A stretch of DNA of 64,000 bases from Wocania ichthyoenteri Th78 (GCF_000789235.1 NZ_KN525716.1:1022071-1086070), one strand, 5' to 3'. Positions 35,284 to 44,696 are shown, numbered from the stretch's first letter. Translations and numbers: made by a program. Notes: a model not told the origin generated them from the letters alone.

Positions 35284-35982
35284 TTAATTAAACTCTGTCT
35301 CAAAAAGCGTTGTAAAATGCTTTAATAATTTTTCTTTTACCTCTTCCATAGACACTTCTTTTACACCAAGTTCTACGTTTAATGAGGTTACTGCTTTTCC
35401 GCGAATACCGCAGGGAATAATATTATCGAAATACCCCAAATTAGCATTTACATTTAGCGCAAAGCCATGCATCGTTACCCAACGGCTTGCTCGCACGCCC
35501 ATAGCACAAATTTTACGGGCAAACGGCGTGCCAACATCTAACCATACGCCTGTTTCTCCTGGGCTTCTTTCGGCTTTTAAGTCGTATTCCGCAAGCGTTA
35601 AAATTATCATTTCTTCTAAAAATCGTAGGTATTTATGGATGTCGGTAAAAAAGTTTTCCAAATCTAAAATAGGGTAGCCCACTACTTGCCCCGGCCCGTG
35701 ATAGGTAATATCGCCACCACGATTTATTTTATAAAAGGTTGCTCCTTTTTGAGTAAGTTGTTCTTCGTTTAAAAGTAGGTTTGAAAAATCACCACTTTTA
35801 CCTAAAGTATAAACATGCGGATGCTCTACAAACAAAAAATAGTTATTAGTTTTTAAACCAGCAGCTTCTCGCCTATTTTTAATTTTAGTATCTACAATAT
35901 GCTTAAACAGTTGTTCTTGGTAATCCCAAGTTTGTTTATAATCTTTAAGACCTAAATCTTGCAGTTCTATTGTCTTGTTCAT
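35284..35982 (-). CDS. lipB: Octanoyltransferase LipB
   Basis: Transfers octanoyl from ACP to lipoyl domains, such as that of the E2 at 20600-21919. The 232-residue protein has GGDITYHGPGQVVGYPIL, the lysine in FARKICAMGVRASRW, TMHGFALNVN and the acyl-thioester Cys in IIPCGIRGKAVTSL. The ATG at 35982 is chosen because the upstream in-frame start (35991) lies within the TAATTTTG promoter box. It converges with the small lipoprotein gene, 3 bp apart. Confidence 0.95.
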   Translation of the reverse strand: MNKTIELQDLGLKDYKQTWDYQEQLFKHIVDTKIKNRREAAGLKTNNYFLFVEHPHVYTLGKSGDFSNLLLNEEQLTQKGATFYKINRGGDITYHGPGQVVGYPILDLENFFTDIHKYLRFLEEMIILTLAEYDLKAERSPGETGVWLDVGTPFARKICAMGVRASRWVTMHGFALNVNANLGYFDNIIPCGIRGKAVTSLNVELGVKEVSMEEVKEKLLKHFTTLFETEFN

Positions 35983-35988
35983 AGACTG

Positions 35989-35996
35989 CAAAATTA
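35989..35996 (-). promoter_or_regulatory. -7 promoter box TAATTTTG before lipB
   Basis: Minus-strand TAATTTTG, 6 nt before the lipB ATG, so the transcript would have almost no leader. Confidence 0.5.
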
Positions 35997-36077
35997 CAAT
36001 AATTTATATAAAAAATGACAGAAGTCCCATGACAGAAGTAGAAATCCAAATGCAAACTGAATACTATAGACTGAAAG

Positions 36078-36236
36078 CTAATTTTTTGGATTATTAATTA
36101 TAACCAGTGCTGCAATAACGCCTGGGACCCAGCCACAAAGCCATAATAAAAAAGTGATTAAAATAGAACCACAACCTTTATCTAAAACAGCTAAAGGTGG
36201 ACAAATAATAGACAGTAAAACTCTCCAGAAACTCAT
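36078..36236 (-). CDS. YqaE/Pmp3-family small membrane protein
   Basis: Protein of 52 residues made of two membrane helices: MSFWRVLLSIICPPLAVLDK then ILITFLLWLCGWVPGVIAAL, ending NNPKN. This is the Pmp3/YqaE (UPF0057) pattern. Family members in yeast and plants affect membrane potential and salt tolerance; in bacteria they are poorly characterised. It stands alone upstream of lipB on the same strand. Confidence 0.88.
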   Translation of the reverse strand: MSFWRVLLSIICPPLAVLDKGCGSILITFLLWLCGWVPGVIAALVIINNPKN

Positions 36237-36296
36237 GATTTGATTTATTTAATTGATGATTTACTTATTTGACGTAAAAGTATATTTTTTGTTACA

Positions 36297-36320
36297 CTTC
36301 GACTGTGCTCAGTGCAAGCT
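36297..36320 (+). repeat. CTTCGACT..GCTCAGTGCAAG element
   Basis: CTTCGACTGTGCTCAGTGCAAG, an imperfect palindrome found also at 29891-29911 and decayed at 11044-11070. It flanks the composite repeat copy C directly. Confidence 0.55.
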
Positions 36321-36324
36321 TTCT

Positions 36325-36433
36325 GCGTTGGGGATAGTAGTGAAAATCCTTTTTGCTCGTGCCTCACAAAAAGATTGTAACGCATAGCCCGACCACTTGC
36401 CTTGAGCGCAGCCAAAGGGTTGTGGTAACGCCC
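36325..36433 (+). repeat. Composite GCGTTGGGGATAG...TAACGCCC element (copy C)
   Basis: Begins GCGTTGGGGATAGTAG, has AATCCTTTTTGCTCG paired with CAAAAAGATTGTAACG, then AGCCCGACCACTTG, and ends TTGTGGTAACGCCC. A CCTTGAGCGCAGCCAAAGGG palindrome (36400-36419) is inserted between the two conserved end blocks. It lies upstream of lysS. Confidence 0.7.
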
Positions 36434-36440
36434 AAAAAAT

Positions 36441-36475
36441 TCGTAAATCAATAATCGCAAATCGTAAATCAATTG
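36441..36475 (+). repeat. Seven-base periodic array TCGTAAA upstream of lysS
   Basis: Five consecutive heptads: TCGTAAA, TCAATAA, TCGCAAA, TCGTAAA, TCAATTG. It abuts the lysS -7 box. On the other strand it would read as a spurious MIYDLR-type frame. Confidence 0.6.
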
Positions 36476-36477
36476 AT

Positions 36478-36485
36478 TATCTTTG
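36478..36485 (+). promoter_or_regulatory. -7 promoter box TATCTTTG of lysS
   Basis: TATCTTTG 32 nt upstream of the ATG at 36518. It lies within the upstream extension of the reading frame, which supports the downstream ATG as the true start. Confidence 0.6.
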
Positions 36486-36517
36486 TGCCTTTAAAATTTA
36501 CACTCAGCATTTATAAT

Positions 36518-38215
36518 ATGTCGCAATTATCAGAGCAAGAACTTGTACGAAGAGAAAAGTTAATAAAACTACGCGAATTAGGCATTAATCCGTATCCAGC
36601 GGATTTATACCCAGTAAACCATACCTCTAAACAGGTAAAAGAACAGTTTGAAGAAGGTAAAAAAGTAACTATAGCTGGAAGATTAATGCTAATAAAAGTA
36701 CAAGGAAAAGCAAGTTTTGCGCAGTTACAAGATGCTGAAGGTAAAGTACAAGTATATTTTAATCGTGACGAAATTTGTACTGGCGATGACAAAACCAAAT
36801 ACAATGATGTCTTTAAAAAGCTATTAGATTTTGGAGATTTTATTGGAATTGATGGCGAATTGTTTACAACGAAAGTTGGTGAAAAATCGGTTCGTGTAAA
36901 AGACTTTACACTTTTAAGTAAAGCTTTAAAACCTTTGCCATTACCGAAAGAAAAAGATGGAAAAATATATGATGCGTTTACCGACCCTGAGCAACGTTAT
37001 AGACAACGTTACGCAGATTTAGTGGTGAATCCACATGTAAAAAATGTGTTTGTTAAGCGCACAAAATTATTTAATGCTATGCGTAACTTTTTTAACGACG
37101 CTGGTTATTTTGAGGTTGAAACACCTGTGTTGCAACCCATTCCTGGCGGTGCTGCAGCGCGCCCGTTTATTACACATCACAATGCTTTGGATGTCCCATT
37201 ATACATGCGTATTGCCAACGAATTGTATTTAAAACGATTAATTGTTGGTGGTTTTGATGGTGTTTACGAGTTTTCTAAAAACTTTAGAAACGAGGGTATG
37301 GACAGAACTCATAATCCTGAGTTTACAGCCATGGAAATTTATGTTGCTTATAAAGATTACAACTGGATGATGGATTTTTGTGAGCGCTTATTAGAACATT
37401 GTGCCATTGCTGTTAACGGCACAACAAAAGCAACTTTTGGTGAACACGAAATAGATTTTAAAGCACCTTACGCCAGAGTAACTATGGCCGATTCTATAAA
37501 GCATTTTACAGGATTTGATATTACTGGTAAAAGCGAAGATGAAATTAGACAAGCTGCCAAAGATTTAGGTGTAGAAGTTGATAACACCATGGGTAAAGGC
37601 AAACTTATTGATGAAATTTTTGGCGAAAAATGTGAAGGCAACTATATACAACCAACATACATTACAGACTATCCGAAAGAGATGAGTCCGCTGTGTAAAG
37701 AGCATCGAGATAATCCAGAGTTAACAGAACGTTTTGAATTGATGGTTTGTGGTAAAGAAATTGCCAATGCTTATTCTGAATTAAACGACCCCATAGACCA
37801 ACGCGAACGTTTTGAACATCAATTAAAACTAGCTGCAAAAGGAGATGACGAGGCTACAGAGTTTATAGATCACGATTTTTTACGTGCTTTAGAATATGGT
37901 ATGCCTCCAACATCGGGTATGGGTATTGGCATGGATAGATTAATTATGTTTTTAACTAATAACCAGTCGATACAAGAAGTGTTGTTCTTCCCTCAAATGA
38001 GACCAGAGAAAAAACAAGTGGCATTAAGTGATGAAGGAAAAGCTGTTTTAGATATTTTAAAGAAAGCTGAAAAATTAGAATTAAATGATTTGAAAGTTCA
38101 ATCTGGCTTATCAAATAAAAAATGGGACAAAACCATTAAGGAATTGACTAAAAACAAATTGGCTAAAGTTGAAAAGACAGATGAAGGTTTGTTTGTAAAT
38201 TTGTTTAACAAATAA
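36518..38215 (+). CDS. lysS: Lysyl-tRNA synthetase (class II)
   Basis: Charges tRNA-Lys. The 565-residue protein starts MSQLSEQELVRREKLIKLRE, with an OB-fold anticodon-binding domain (about 55-165) and the class II catalytic core: motif 2 KNFRNEGMDRTHNPEFT and motif 3 TSGMGIGMDRLIMFLTN. After the core comes a C-terminal extension of ~65 residues, basic and winged-helix-like (LELNDLKVQSGLSNKKWDK), common in Bacteroidota LysS. Start chosen from the promoter box and homologous N-terminus. Confidence 0.97.
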   Translation: MSQLSEQELVRREKLIKLRELGINPYPADLYPVNHTSKQVKEQFEEGKKVTIAGRLMLIKVQGKASFAQLQDAEGKVQVYFNRDEICTGDDKTKYNDVFKKLLDFGDFIGIDGELFTTKVGEKSVRVKDFTLLSKALKPLPLPKEKDGKIYDAFTDPEQRYRQRYADLVVNPHVKNVFVKRTKLFNAMRNFFNDAGYFEVETPVLQPIPGGAAARPFITHHNALDVPLYMRIANELYLKRLIVGGFDGVYEFSKNFRNEGMDRTHNPEFTAMEIYVAYKDYNWMMDFCERLLEHCAIAVNGTTKATFGEHEIDFKAPYARVTMADSIKHFTGFDITGKSEDEIRQAAKDLGVEVDNTMGKGKLIDEIFGEKCEGNYIQPTYITDYPKEMSPLCKEHRDNPELTERFELMVCGKEIANAYSELNDPIDQRERFEHQLKLAAKGDDEATEFIDHDFLRALEYGMPPTSGMGIGMDRLIMFLTNNQSIQEVLFFPQMRPEKKQVALSDEGKAVLDILKKAEKLELNDLKVQSGLSNKKWDKTIKELTKNKLAKVEKTDEGLFVNLFNK

Positions 38216-38428
38216 ACTTCAACCTCAAGTATTAAATCCAATACCTACAATCCTTAAAACAAAACTATTTAAAGAACTAAACTTAAATTGAAAATATTAA
38301 GCTATATTGATAGTATTATTACTAAAATAGCATCTATATACAATAAATCTTATAATTGTATTTTCATAGTTAATTAAAATTGGGTTAAAACGGCTCTCAC
38401 ATTAGCCCCAAACTAATATTGCATTATA

Positions 38429-40483
38429 ATGTTTAAAAAACTCAACAAAAAAATTCTGTTGTTTCCTTTAGCTTCATTTATAATTACTGTTTTAATAGTT
38501 TTTACTATTTGGAATAAGGCTCAAAACAACAACAATCAATTAATTAAAGAAAATGTTCTTCAAACAGGAAATCTTATTTCCAAAGAGTTTAAAAACATTA
38601 TAAAAGCAGATATCGCTCATCTTCAAAACCTTAAAAACAGAATTGAATTTACAAATGGAGCCTATCTAGAGTATTGGGGAAAAGATGCCAATATGTTATT
38701 ACAACAAAATCAATCTTTTAAATTTCTAGAATGGATTGATAGTACTATGGTGATAAGAAAAATCAACCCTTTATTTGGCAATGAAAGTGCGATTAATTTA
38801 GACATTTCTAAGATTGAATACCGAAGAGATGAATGGATAAAACATAGTAAAGATGGTTCAACAAATATAACTCAATGGGCAAACTTAACGCAAGGTGGCA
38901 ACGCTTTTTTAGTAGACGTTCCAGTTTATTTCCAAAACCGCTTTCAAGGCACTATCACTGCTGGGATGGACTTTAAAGAAAACTTTAACAAACTAACAGC
39001 CAGCTTAGAAGACCAATATTCAATAAAGCTTTGGGATGATAAAAAAACTCTTTTTTATCAATTAAATATAAGCAATGATCTTAAAACTGAGCACGATTTT
39101 GTTCATGAAAGTAGTATTTTAGTTGATGCATTGGACAATCAAAAATGGTTATTAAAAATTTCTGCAAGTAACGAATTACTTTTATCTCAAGGAAAAACTA
39201 TTATAAATTTCACCTTATTAATTGGATTAATTTTTTGCGTCTTAATGAGTTTACTAATTTACTTTTATTTAAAAGCTAGAGAAAGTACAAAACTGGCCCT
39301 TGAGTCAAACTTCAAGCTTTCAAAAACAAATAAAAAATTGAACAAATCACGATTAAGAGCCGAAAAAGCATCATTAGCTAAATCAGAGTTTTTATCTAAT
39401 ATGAGCCACGAAATACGCACACCACTACATGCAATATTGGGGTTCATTGAGCTTTTAAAAAGTAGTAAACTAAATAAAGTTGATAAAGAATATCTAGACT
39501 TAATGGGGAAGTCTTCTAACAATTTATTGGGCATTGTTAATGACATTTTAGATTTTGAAAAAATTGAATCAGGACAAATAGCATTAACAGAAGTACGCTT
39601 TAATCCATCAGAAAAAATAAGCGATTTAATAGAAGTTAATCAGTTCCTTTTTTTAAAAAAGAACTTGTTCTTGAAAGCCAATTTCAAAAACACTCATAAT
39701 ATGATGGTTATTGGTGATGAAAGTAAATTAATGCAAGTAGTTAATAATGTTATTAAAAACGGATTAAAATTTACTAACTCGGGTGGAGTGACGTTAGAAT
39801 ATAACGAAACAATAGTAAAGAAAAACCAACTAAGAATAAACATTTCAATTCAAGATACTGGAATTGGCATCCCTAAAGATAGAATAAATACAATTTTTGA
39901 AAGATTTACTCAAGTTGAAAATAGCATAAAAAAACAGTTTGAAGGTAGTGGTCTTGGATTAGCCATTAGTAAAATTTTCATTAATATGATGGGTGGTAAA
40001 ATTACTGTTAAAAGTATTCCTAATGTAGGCACTAATTTTCAATTTGATGCAATATTTCCAATTGCAAAAAAGCAAAGCCAAAAATTAAATATAAGTAATA
40101 AAAAAAGTGTTGTTTTTTCTGATTTAAATGTTTTAATTGTTGATGATAATAATCTTAATATTATTGTTCTTAAAAAATTCCTTGAAGATGTAGGCATAAA
40201 TCCAGATTCGGCAAAAAACGGAAAAATTGCTTTAGAAAAATTTAAAACGAAATCATACCAACTCATTTTTATGGATATTCATATGCCAGAAATGGATGGA
40301 TGGGAAGCTACCGAAGAGATTAGAAAAATTAATACTGATATTATAATTTTTGGACTTTCTGCAAATGTTACGACTGAGGCAATAGATAGAGCTTTAGAAA
40401 ATGGTATGAATAATTACCTCTCTAAACCCTTTAAAAAAGAACATATTTATAAACTCTTACATTTTCATTTTAGCAATAAATAA
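38429..40483 (+). CDS. Hybrid sensor histidine kinase
   Basis: Membrane hybrid kinase of 684 residues. TM1 about 11-29, an extracytoplasmic sensor of ~225 residues (the FLEWIDSTMVIRKINP segment is CHASE-like), TM2 about 257-282. Then a coiled coil, HisKA with phospho-acceptor H327 (SNMSHEIRTPLHAILGF), HATPase (N-box NNVIKNGLKF; DTGIGIPKD; GSGLGLAIS) and a C-terminal receiver with D616 (IFMDIHMPEMDGWEA). There is no output regulator or Hpt next to it; the orphan Hpt at 18696-19037 could be a partner. It appears monocistronic. Confidence 0.92.
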   Translation: MFKKLNKKILLFPLASFIITVLIVFTIWNKAQNNNNQLIKENVLQTGNLISKEFKNIIKADIAHLQNLKNRIEFTNGAYLEYWGKDANMLLQQNQSFKFLEWIDSTMVIRKINPLFGNESAINLDISKIEYRRDEWIKHSKDGSTNITQWANLTQGGNAFLVDVPVYFQNRFQGTITAGMDFKENFNKLTASLEDQYSIKLWDDKKTLFYQLNISNDLKTEHDFVHESSILVDALDNQKWLLKISASNELLLSQGKTIINFTLLIGLIFCVLMSLLIYFYLKARESTKLALESNFKLSKTNKKLNKSRLRAEKASLAKSEFLSNMSHEIRTPLHAILGFIELLKSSKLNKVDKEYLDLMGKSSNNLLGIVNDILDFEKIESGQIALTEVRFNPSEKISDLIEVNQFLFLKKNLFLKANFKNTHNMMVIGDESKLMQVVNNVIKNGLKFTNSGGVTLEYNETIVKKNQLRINISIQDTGIGIPKDRINTIFERFTQVENSIKKQFEGSGLGLAISKIFINMMGGKITVKSIPNVGTNFQFDAIFPIAKKQSQKLNISNKKSVVFSDLNVLIVDDNNLNIIVLKKFLEDVGINPDSAKNGKIALEKFKTKSYQLIFMDIHMPEMDGWEATEEIRKINTDIIIFGLSANVTTEAIDRALENGMNNYLSKPFKKEHIYKLLHFHFSNK

Positions 40484-40484
40484 T

Positions 40485-41309
40485 TTAGGGAAGTATTTTA
40501 TTTATGGTAATGAAGTAAGCTTCAAAATCAATCAAATTTCCATGATTACCTCCTTCAATAGTTATAAAAGTAACTAAGTCTTTTGGTGATACTTCAAAAA
40601 GTTTTTTAGCAGATTTATAAGGAACCACCACATCGTCTGTTCCATGAAACATTGTAATTGGGCATTTTACTTGCTGAATATATTGAAACGATGGTAGCTT
40701 ATACTTTAAAAGTTTTTCAACAGGAAACATAGGAAATCTCGATTGCGACACATCTGTAATACTATAATACGGTGTTTCTAAAATAAGTTGACTTGGTTTG
40801 TTTTTTGATGCTAAATACGCAGCAATTCCTGAACCTAAAGATCTTCCGTAAAGTGTAATTTCATTTTCTTTATATCGTTCTTTTAAATAATCATAGCAAT
40901 ATTGAGCATCATTATAAAGTACATCTTCACTTAACTTACCTGTACTTTTTCCATAGGTTCTGTAATCCATTATAAGCACATCGTATTGTTTTTCAACAAA
41001 ATATTCAGCTATAAAACCCCAACGTGATAAATCGCCTGCATTTCCATGAAAATATAGTATAACCCCTTTAGGGTTTTCCGTTTTAAAATGAATAGCATTA
41101 ATTACTGCTTTATCATCTGTTTTTAAAAATAATTCTTCGAAAGGTTTCGAAAATTTAAACACGTAATCTTGCTCTAAAACCGTTGGAAAAAAAAGCATTT
41201 TTTCTTGCAAAAAATATAATAAAGAGCCAACCATAATGTAGATGCTTAAAAGAAATAAAACGCCTTTTTTAAGCTTTTGTTTTAATGGGTTTTGAAGTGT
41301 GTTTAACAT
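40485..41309 (-). CDS. Membrane-anchored alpha/beta hydrolase (second of a pair)
   Basis: Hydrolase of 274 residues with an N-terminal membrane helix (about 16-34), resembling BEM46/ABHD13-type enzymes. Core motifs: GVILYFHGNAGDLSRWG (oxyanion region), the nucleophile elbow TLYGRSLGSGIAA, TMFHGTDDVVVP (Asp) and EGGNHGNLIDFE (His). It is a paralogue of the gene just upstream and starts 41 bp before that gene ends. Substrate unknown. Confidence 0.83.
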   Translation of the reverse strand: MLNTLQNPLKQKLKKGVLFLLSIYIMVGSLLYFLQEKMLFFPTVLEQDYVFKFSKPFEELFLKTDDKAVINAIHFKTENPKGVILYFHGNAGDLSRWGFIAEYFVEKQYDVLIMDYRTYGKSTGKLSEDVLYNDAQYCYDYLKERYKENEITLYGRSLGSGIAAYLASKNKPSQLILETPYYSITDVSQSRFPMFPVEKLLKYKLPSFQYIQQVKCPITMFHGTDDVVVPYKSAKKLFEVSPKDLVTFITIEGGNHGNLIDFEAYFITINKILP

Positions 41310-42147
41310 GAATACTTGTAGTTGATAAATCGATGTCGTGTGGTTTTTGGTTAAGTATATCGTGAATCATTTTATGGTAAGATTCAAAGTTATTTAAATC
41401 TTTATGACCGCCACCAATTACTGAATGTAGCTTAGTAAGTTTAGGGTTGACTTGCGATAATTTTACACTGGTTTTATACGGAATTAAATTATCATTGGTT
41501 CCATGAATAATGTGGATTGGGCATTGTACATATTTTAACCATTTATAAGTTGGTAATGGATATTTTATTAAAATACTTAACGGCATAAAAGGTGCATAAC
41601 GCGCCGTAACTTTAGTTAAACTATAATATGGCGCATCTAAAATGAGCATTTTGGGGTTATTCATTGAGGCTAATTTTGCCGCAAAACCTGAACCTAAAGA
41701 GCGACCATAAAGTATAATCCTATCTTCGGTTGTATGCTCTTTTATTTTATTATACACTTTCTGTAAATCGCGCTTAATGGCTTTTTGCGAACGTCTGCCC
41801 GTGCTTTTTCCAAAACCTCGGTAATCTACCATAAGCACATTATAATTGTGTCGTGTAAAATCAACTGCAAATTTACCCCAACCTTTTATGCTTTTCGAGT
41901 TTCCTTTTAGATATAAAACAATGCCTTTTGATTCCCCTTTGGGTTTAAAAAGAATACCGTTTATAACGGCACCATCTCTGGTTTCAAGATTATGCTCTTC
42001 AAAATCTTGATTTTCATAATTAAACTGAAAATCATTTGGTAATTTTTCTGGCTTAAACAACATATAATCTTGCAAATAGTACAAAGCAATACTTATTGCA
42101 ATGTAAACTATCAATACAATTATAAGCGTATGTAACCAATATGGCAT
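41269..42147 (-). CDS. Membrane-anchored alpha/beta hydrolase (first of a pair)
   Basis: Hydrolase of 292 residues with an N-terminal helix (about 6-27). GIVLYLKGNSKSIKGWG replaces the usual HG oxyanion sequence with KG. The nucleophile elbow is ILYGRSLGSGFAA, with IIHGTNDNLIP (Asp) and GGGHKDLNNFE (His). The same layout as the next gene points to a tandem duplication. It follows the GDYXXLXY gene by 36 bp and may belong to that operon. Confidence 0.83.
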   Translation of the reverse strand: MPYWLHTLIIVLIVYIAISIALYYLQDYMLFKPEKLPNDFQFNYENQDFEEHNLETRDGAVINGILFKPKGESKGIVLYLKGNSKSIKGWGKFAVDFTRHNYNVLMVDYRGFGKSTGRRSQKAIKRDLQKVYNKIKEHTTEDRIILYGRSLGSGFAAKLASMNNPKMLILDAPYYSLTKVTARYAPFMPLSILIKYPLPTYKWLKYVQCPIHIIHGTNDNLIPYKTSVKLSQVNPKLTKLHSVIGGGHKDLNNFESYHKMIHDILNQKPHDIDLSTTSIHVKHTSKPIKTKA

Positions 42148-42183
42148 ATTAAAAAATACGTTAGATTACTAATATACAATAAA

Positions 42184-42762
42184 TCAATCTATTGCCTTTT
42201 CAATGTCTTTCTCAACATAGTCTTTAATTGAAATATCGTTTATAACCACATCATTTAAAACTGCTTCGCCATCTTTAATATATACTAAAGCGTAGGTTGT
42301 ATTGGTAGTAGAATCGCGTCTGTTATTTCTAACTGCAACTTCGGCATCATAAGCTTTGGTTTCTTCCATATAATACCGATTAAATGGTAGATTGAAGTTT
42401 AGTTTTTGCTCATTTTTATTGTACCACCATACTTCTCCAACAATAAAATCTTTATTCAAATTTAAAGGCGATTTACTTACTTGGTTCACTTTTGCAAAAC
42501 CTAAACTATCGGTATCTAAATACACGTAAACTTTATCTTGTCTCTCCCAAAGTGAATCGTTAGTTACAAAAGAACTTATCTCGTAATTCAAGTTGATGTA
42601 TTTACCTCTGTAAGGATCACTGGGGTCTACAGGCTGAGTTTTAAATTTATATGCTGTTCCTGTATTTATAATACTTTCTCTATTAAAAATCATTTGAGCT
42701 GGAACGAATAATTGTGCTGCTGCTACAACTACAAATAGTATAAATATGTGAATTGTTTTCAT
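42184..42762 (-). CDS. GDYXXLXY-domain membrane-anchored protein
   Basis: Protein of 192 residues with an N-terminal hydrophobic segment (5-24) and the family motif at residues 53-60: RGKYINLNY, i.e. GxYxxLxY with Lys for the usual Asp. The rest is predicted periplasmic or extracellular beta structure. The family often accompanies DUF2157/DUF4401 membrane proteins, as here, but has no known function. The ATG at 42762 is 1 bp after the TIGR02117 gene and starts the signal-anchor. Confidence 0.85.
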   Translation of the reverse strand: MKTIHIFILFVVVAAAQLFVPAQMIFNRESIINTGTAYKFKTQPVDPSDPYRGKYINLNYEISSFVTNDSLWERQDKVYVYLDTDSLGFAKVNQVSKSPLNLNKDFIVGEVWWYNKNEQKLNFNLPFNRYYMEETKAYDAEVAVRNNRRDSTTNTTYALVYIKDGEAVLNDVVINDISIKDYVEKDIEKAID

Positions 42763-42763
42763 G

Positions 42764-43414
42764 TTATTGTTTTTTGTATTTATTAATAATTCCGAAATCA
42801 AAAGGCGTCCAGTAACAGCTTTTTAAACCACTAGTTTTAAGCGCAGAATTTGCCCAAGAGTTACACGTTTTTATAATAGAATAACTTCCTTTAGCTTTAT
42901 AAAAATCGTCATTTAAATTATAGCCTTTGTTTTTCAAGATTATTTTATTGCCATTTTCGTCAAACTTGAAAGCATTTAAAATATACTTATTAAGCTTCGA
43001 TAATTGCTCTTCATTTATGTTAATCACAGTCCATTTAGGGTTCTTTTCTGAATATCTTGTTAGATGAATCAATGTATTACCCTTTAAAAACATAGCGCTG
43101 AAGGCATTTTTAAAAGTTAAATCGCTCCATGTTGGCGTGTTTAAATAAAAATTTTCGTCTCCCCAACCAAAGGACAAATATTTTTCATCTTTCATTTTAA
43201 GTCCATTAATTAATTCATTATCAACTTCCGAAACCGGTATTATAATATCCAAATGAATACCATTTGTACTAAGGAATATCTCTTTTTCAGTATATAAACC
43301 TGCTTCATTTTTATTAATAGTAATAGCCGTTAACAATAGAGAAACTAAAAGATAAATTGCAGGGAGAGCCAAAACTCCTAAAATAAGTTTTAATATTTTT
43401 TTTAAATACTTCAT
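42764..43414 (-). CDS. TIGR02117/DUF2459-family protein
   Basis: Protein of 216 residues with an N-terminal membrane helix (about 8-30) and the family pattern: STNGIHLDIIIPV, then YLSFGWGDENFYLNTPTWSD and LIHLTRYSEKNP, with CNSWANSALKTSGL near the end. The conserved His and Cys suggest an NlpC/P60-like papain fold, but activity is unproven. Members were first noted near urease genes; there is none here. The start codon overlaps the DUF2157 stop by one base (TAATG). Confidence 0.85.
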   Translation of the reverse strand: MKYLKKILKLILGVLALPAIYLLVSLLLTAITINKNEAGLYTEKEIFLSTNGIHLDIIIPVSEVDNELINGLKMKDEKYLSFGWGDENFYLNTPTWSDLTFKNAFSAMFLKGNTLIHLTRYSEKNPKWTVININEEQLSKLNKYILNAFKFDENGNKIILKNKGYNLNDDFYKAKGSYSIIKTCNSWANSALKTSGLKSCYWTPFDFGIINKYKKQ

Positions 43415-44694
43415 TATTCAGTCTTACTTTTCTTTTGCCTTTTCAACATCATATAATTGGTAAAAAAGAAACCTAAACCAACACTTACAAACAGCAAACC
43501 TCTAATTACAAAACTCATGTTTGTATCAAAAAAGCGACATATTATAAGCGTGGTTATTATTAGTAATCCATAATTTAAAATGCCAAAATGAAATTTATCT
43601 GCTCCAATTTTTATCGCTATAATTCCTAAAGCTAGAATCAACAAATTAATTAATACTATTGAAACGAAACTACCAGATATTCCAATAAAAAAGATAACTG
43701 TAAAAATGATAAACACCCATTGAAAAAGATTGAATTTTTTAATCCATTTTTTTGTGTGTGAATAGATTAAAACACTTAATGCTATTAGAAAAAGCACTAT
43801 TGATATATAAAATTCTTGAGAATTAAATACAATATCATGTCTTAAAATATCTTCCCACAACCATTCAAAACTAGTAAGCATTAGCATATAAATAGTTCCT
43901 AAAGACCCTAAAACTAAATATCCATTTTTTCTTAATTTCTGATTATCGAAAAAAGGTAACTTCCCTATATTATATAACAATCCAAATAGAATAACATACA
44001 TTAAAAACCCAAACTCTGCACTTTTTGCAACAAAAGATCCTAATACTATAACACCACTTAAAGGTAAAAGCCAATTAAAAATTGAAGTGATATTATGCGC
44101 TTTTTTAAATTTTAATAAATTGAAATAATAAGGTAATAGTATTACTAATAGCAACAAATACATCCAAGGTGTTTGGTTGCCATCAAAATACCCATATGCA
44201 CAAGCATAATTTGTTGCATAAACAATATGTAAAATAGCTAGCGCATTAGATTTTAAATGATAAATAAGCGGCGCACAAAGTAAAATCCAAGTTAGCATGT
44301 AGCTGCTAAAATCTCCAGGAATATTGTAAATCTGACTCACTAAAGCCATACTAGAACCTACCGCAAAAAACAAGAATACTCCAGAAGCCTCTTTCCAAGT
44401 TACCGATTTCTGTTTTAAAATAGAATAACCTACAAATAATTGCCCTATAACTAATGGTGCAAAAGCAAAAATGGTTTTTATCAATCTGGAAAAATCATCC
44501 CAATTATGTGCCAGTATTAAAATAATACCAAGACCAACAAGTGTAGAGCCCAATACTGCAAAAACAGTAAATAATCGATTTGGCGAATCTACTTTTTTAG
44601 ACTTATAATAGTTTTCGATATTTGTTGCAACTTCAGTTGAAATAACTTGCTTTTCAACAAGCTCTTTTATATCGTTTTGAATTTTTGAACTCAT
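43414..44694 (-). CDS. DUF2157 multi-pass membrane protein
   Basis: Inner-membrane protein of 426 residues. A short soluble N-terminus (KIQNDIKELVEKQVISTEVA, a helical pair) precedes about 12 hydrophobic segments. SRLIKTIFAFAPLVIGQ and the AVGSSMALVSQIYNIPGD region are typical of DUF2157. The length exceeds the usual DUF2157 core, so part may correspond to DUF4401. Function is unknown; it belongs with the GDYXXLXY and TIGR02117 genes. Confidence 0.85.
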   Translation of the reverse strand: MSSKIQNDIKELVEKQVISTEVATNIENYYKSKKVDSPNRLFTVFAVLGSTLVGLGIILILAHNWDDFSRLIKTIFAFAPLVIGQLFVGYSILKQKSVTWKEASGVFLFFAVGSSMALVSQIYNIPGDFSSYMLTWILLCAPLIYHLKSNALAILHIVYATNYACAYGYFDGNQTPWMYLLLLVILLPYYFNLLKFKKAHNITSIFNWLLPLSGVIVLGSFVAKSAEFGFLMYVILFGLLYNIGKLPFFDNQKLRKNGYLVLGSLGTIYMLMLTSFEWLWEDILRHDIVFNSQEFYISIVLFLIALSVLIYSHTKKWIKKFNLFQWVFIIFTVIFFIGISGSFVSIVLINLLILALGIIAIKIGADKFHFGILNYGLLIITTLIICRFFDTNMSFVIRGLLFVSVGLGFFFTNYMMLKRQKKSKTE

Positions 44695-44696
44695 AA

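Noticed and set aside
36245-36472. Minus-strand frame beginning MIYDLRLLIYEF
   Set aside because: It translates the heptad array and copy C of the composite repeat; no protein-like composition.
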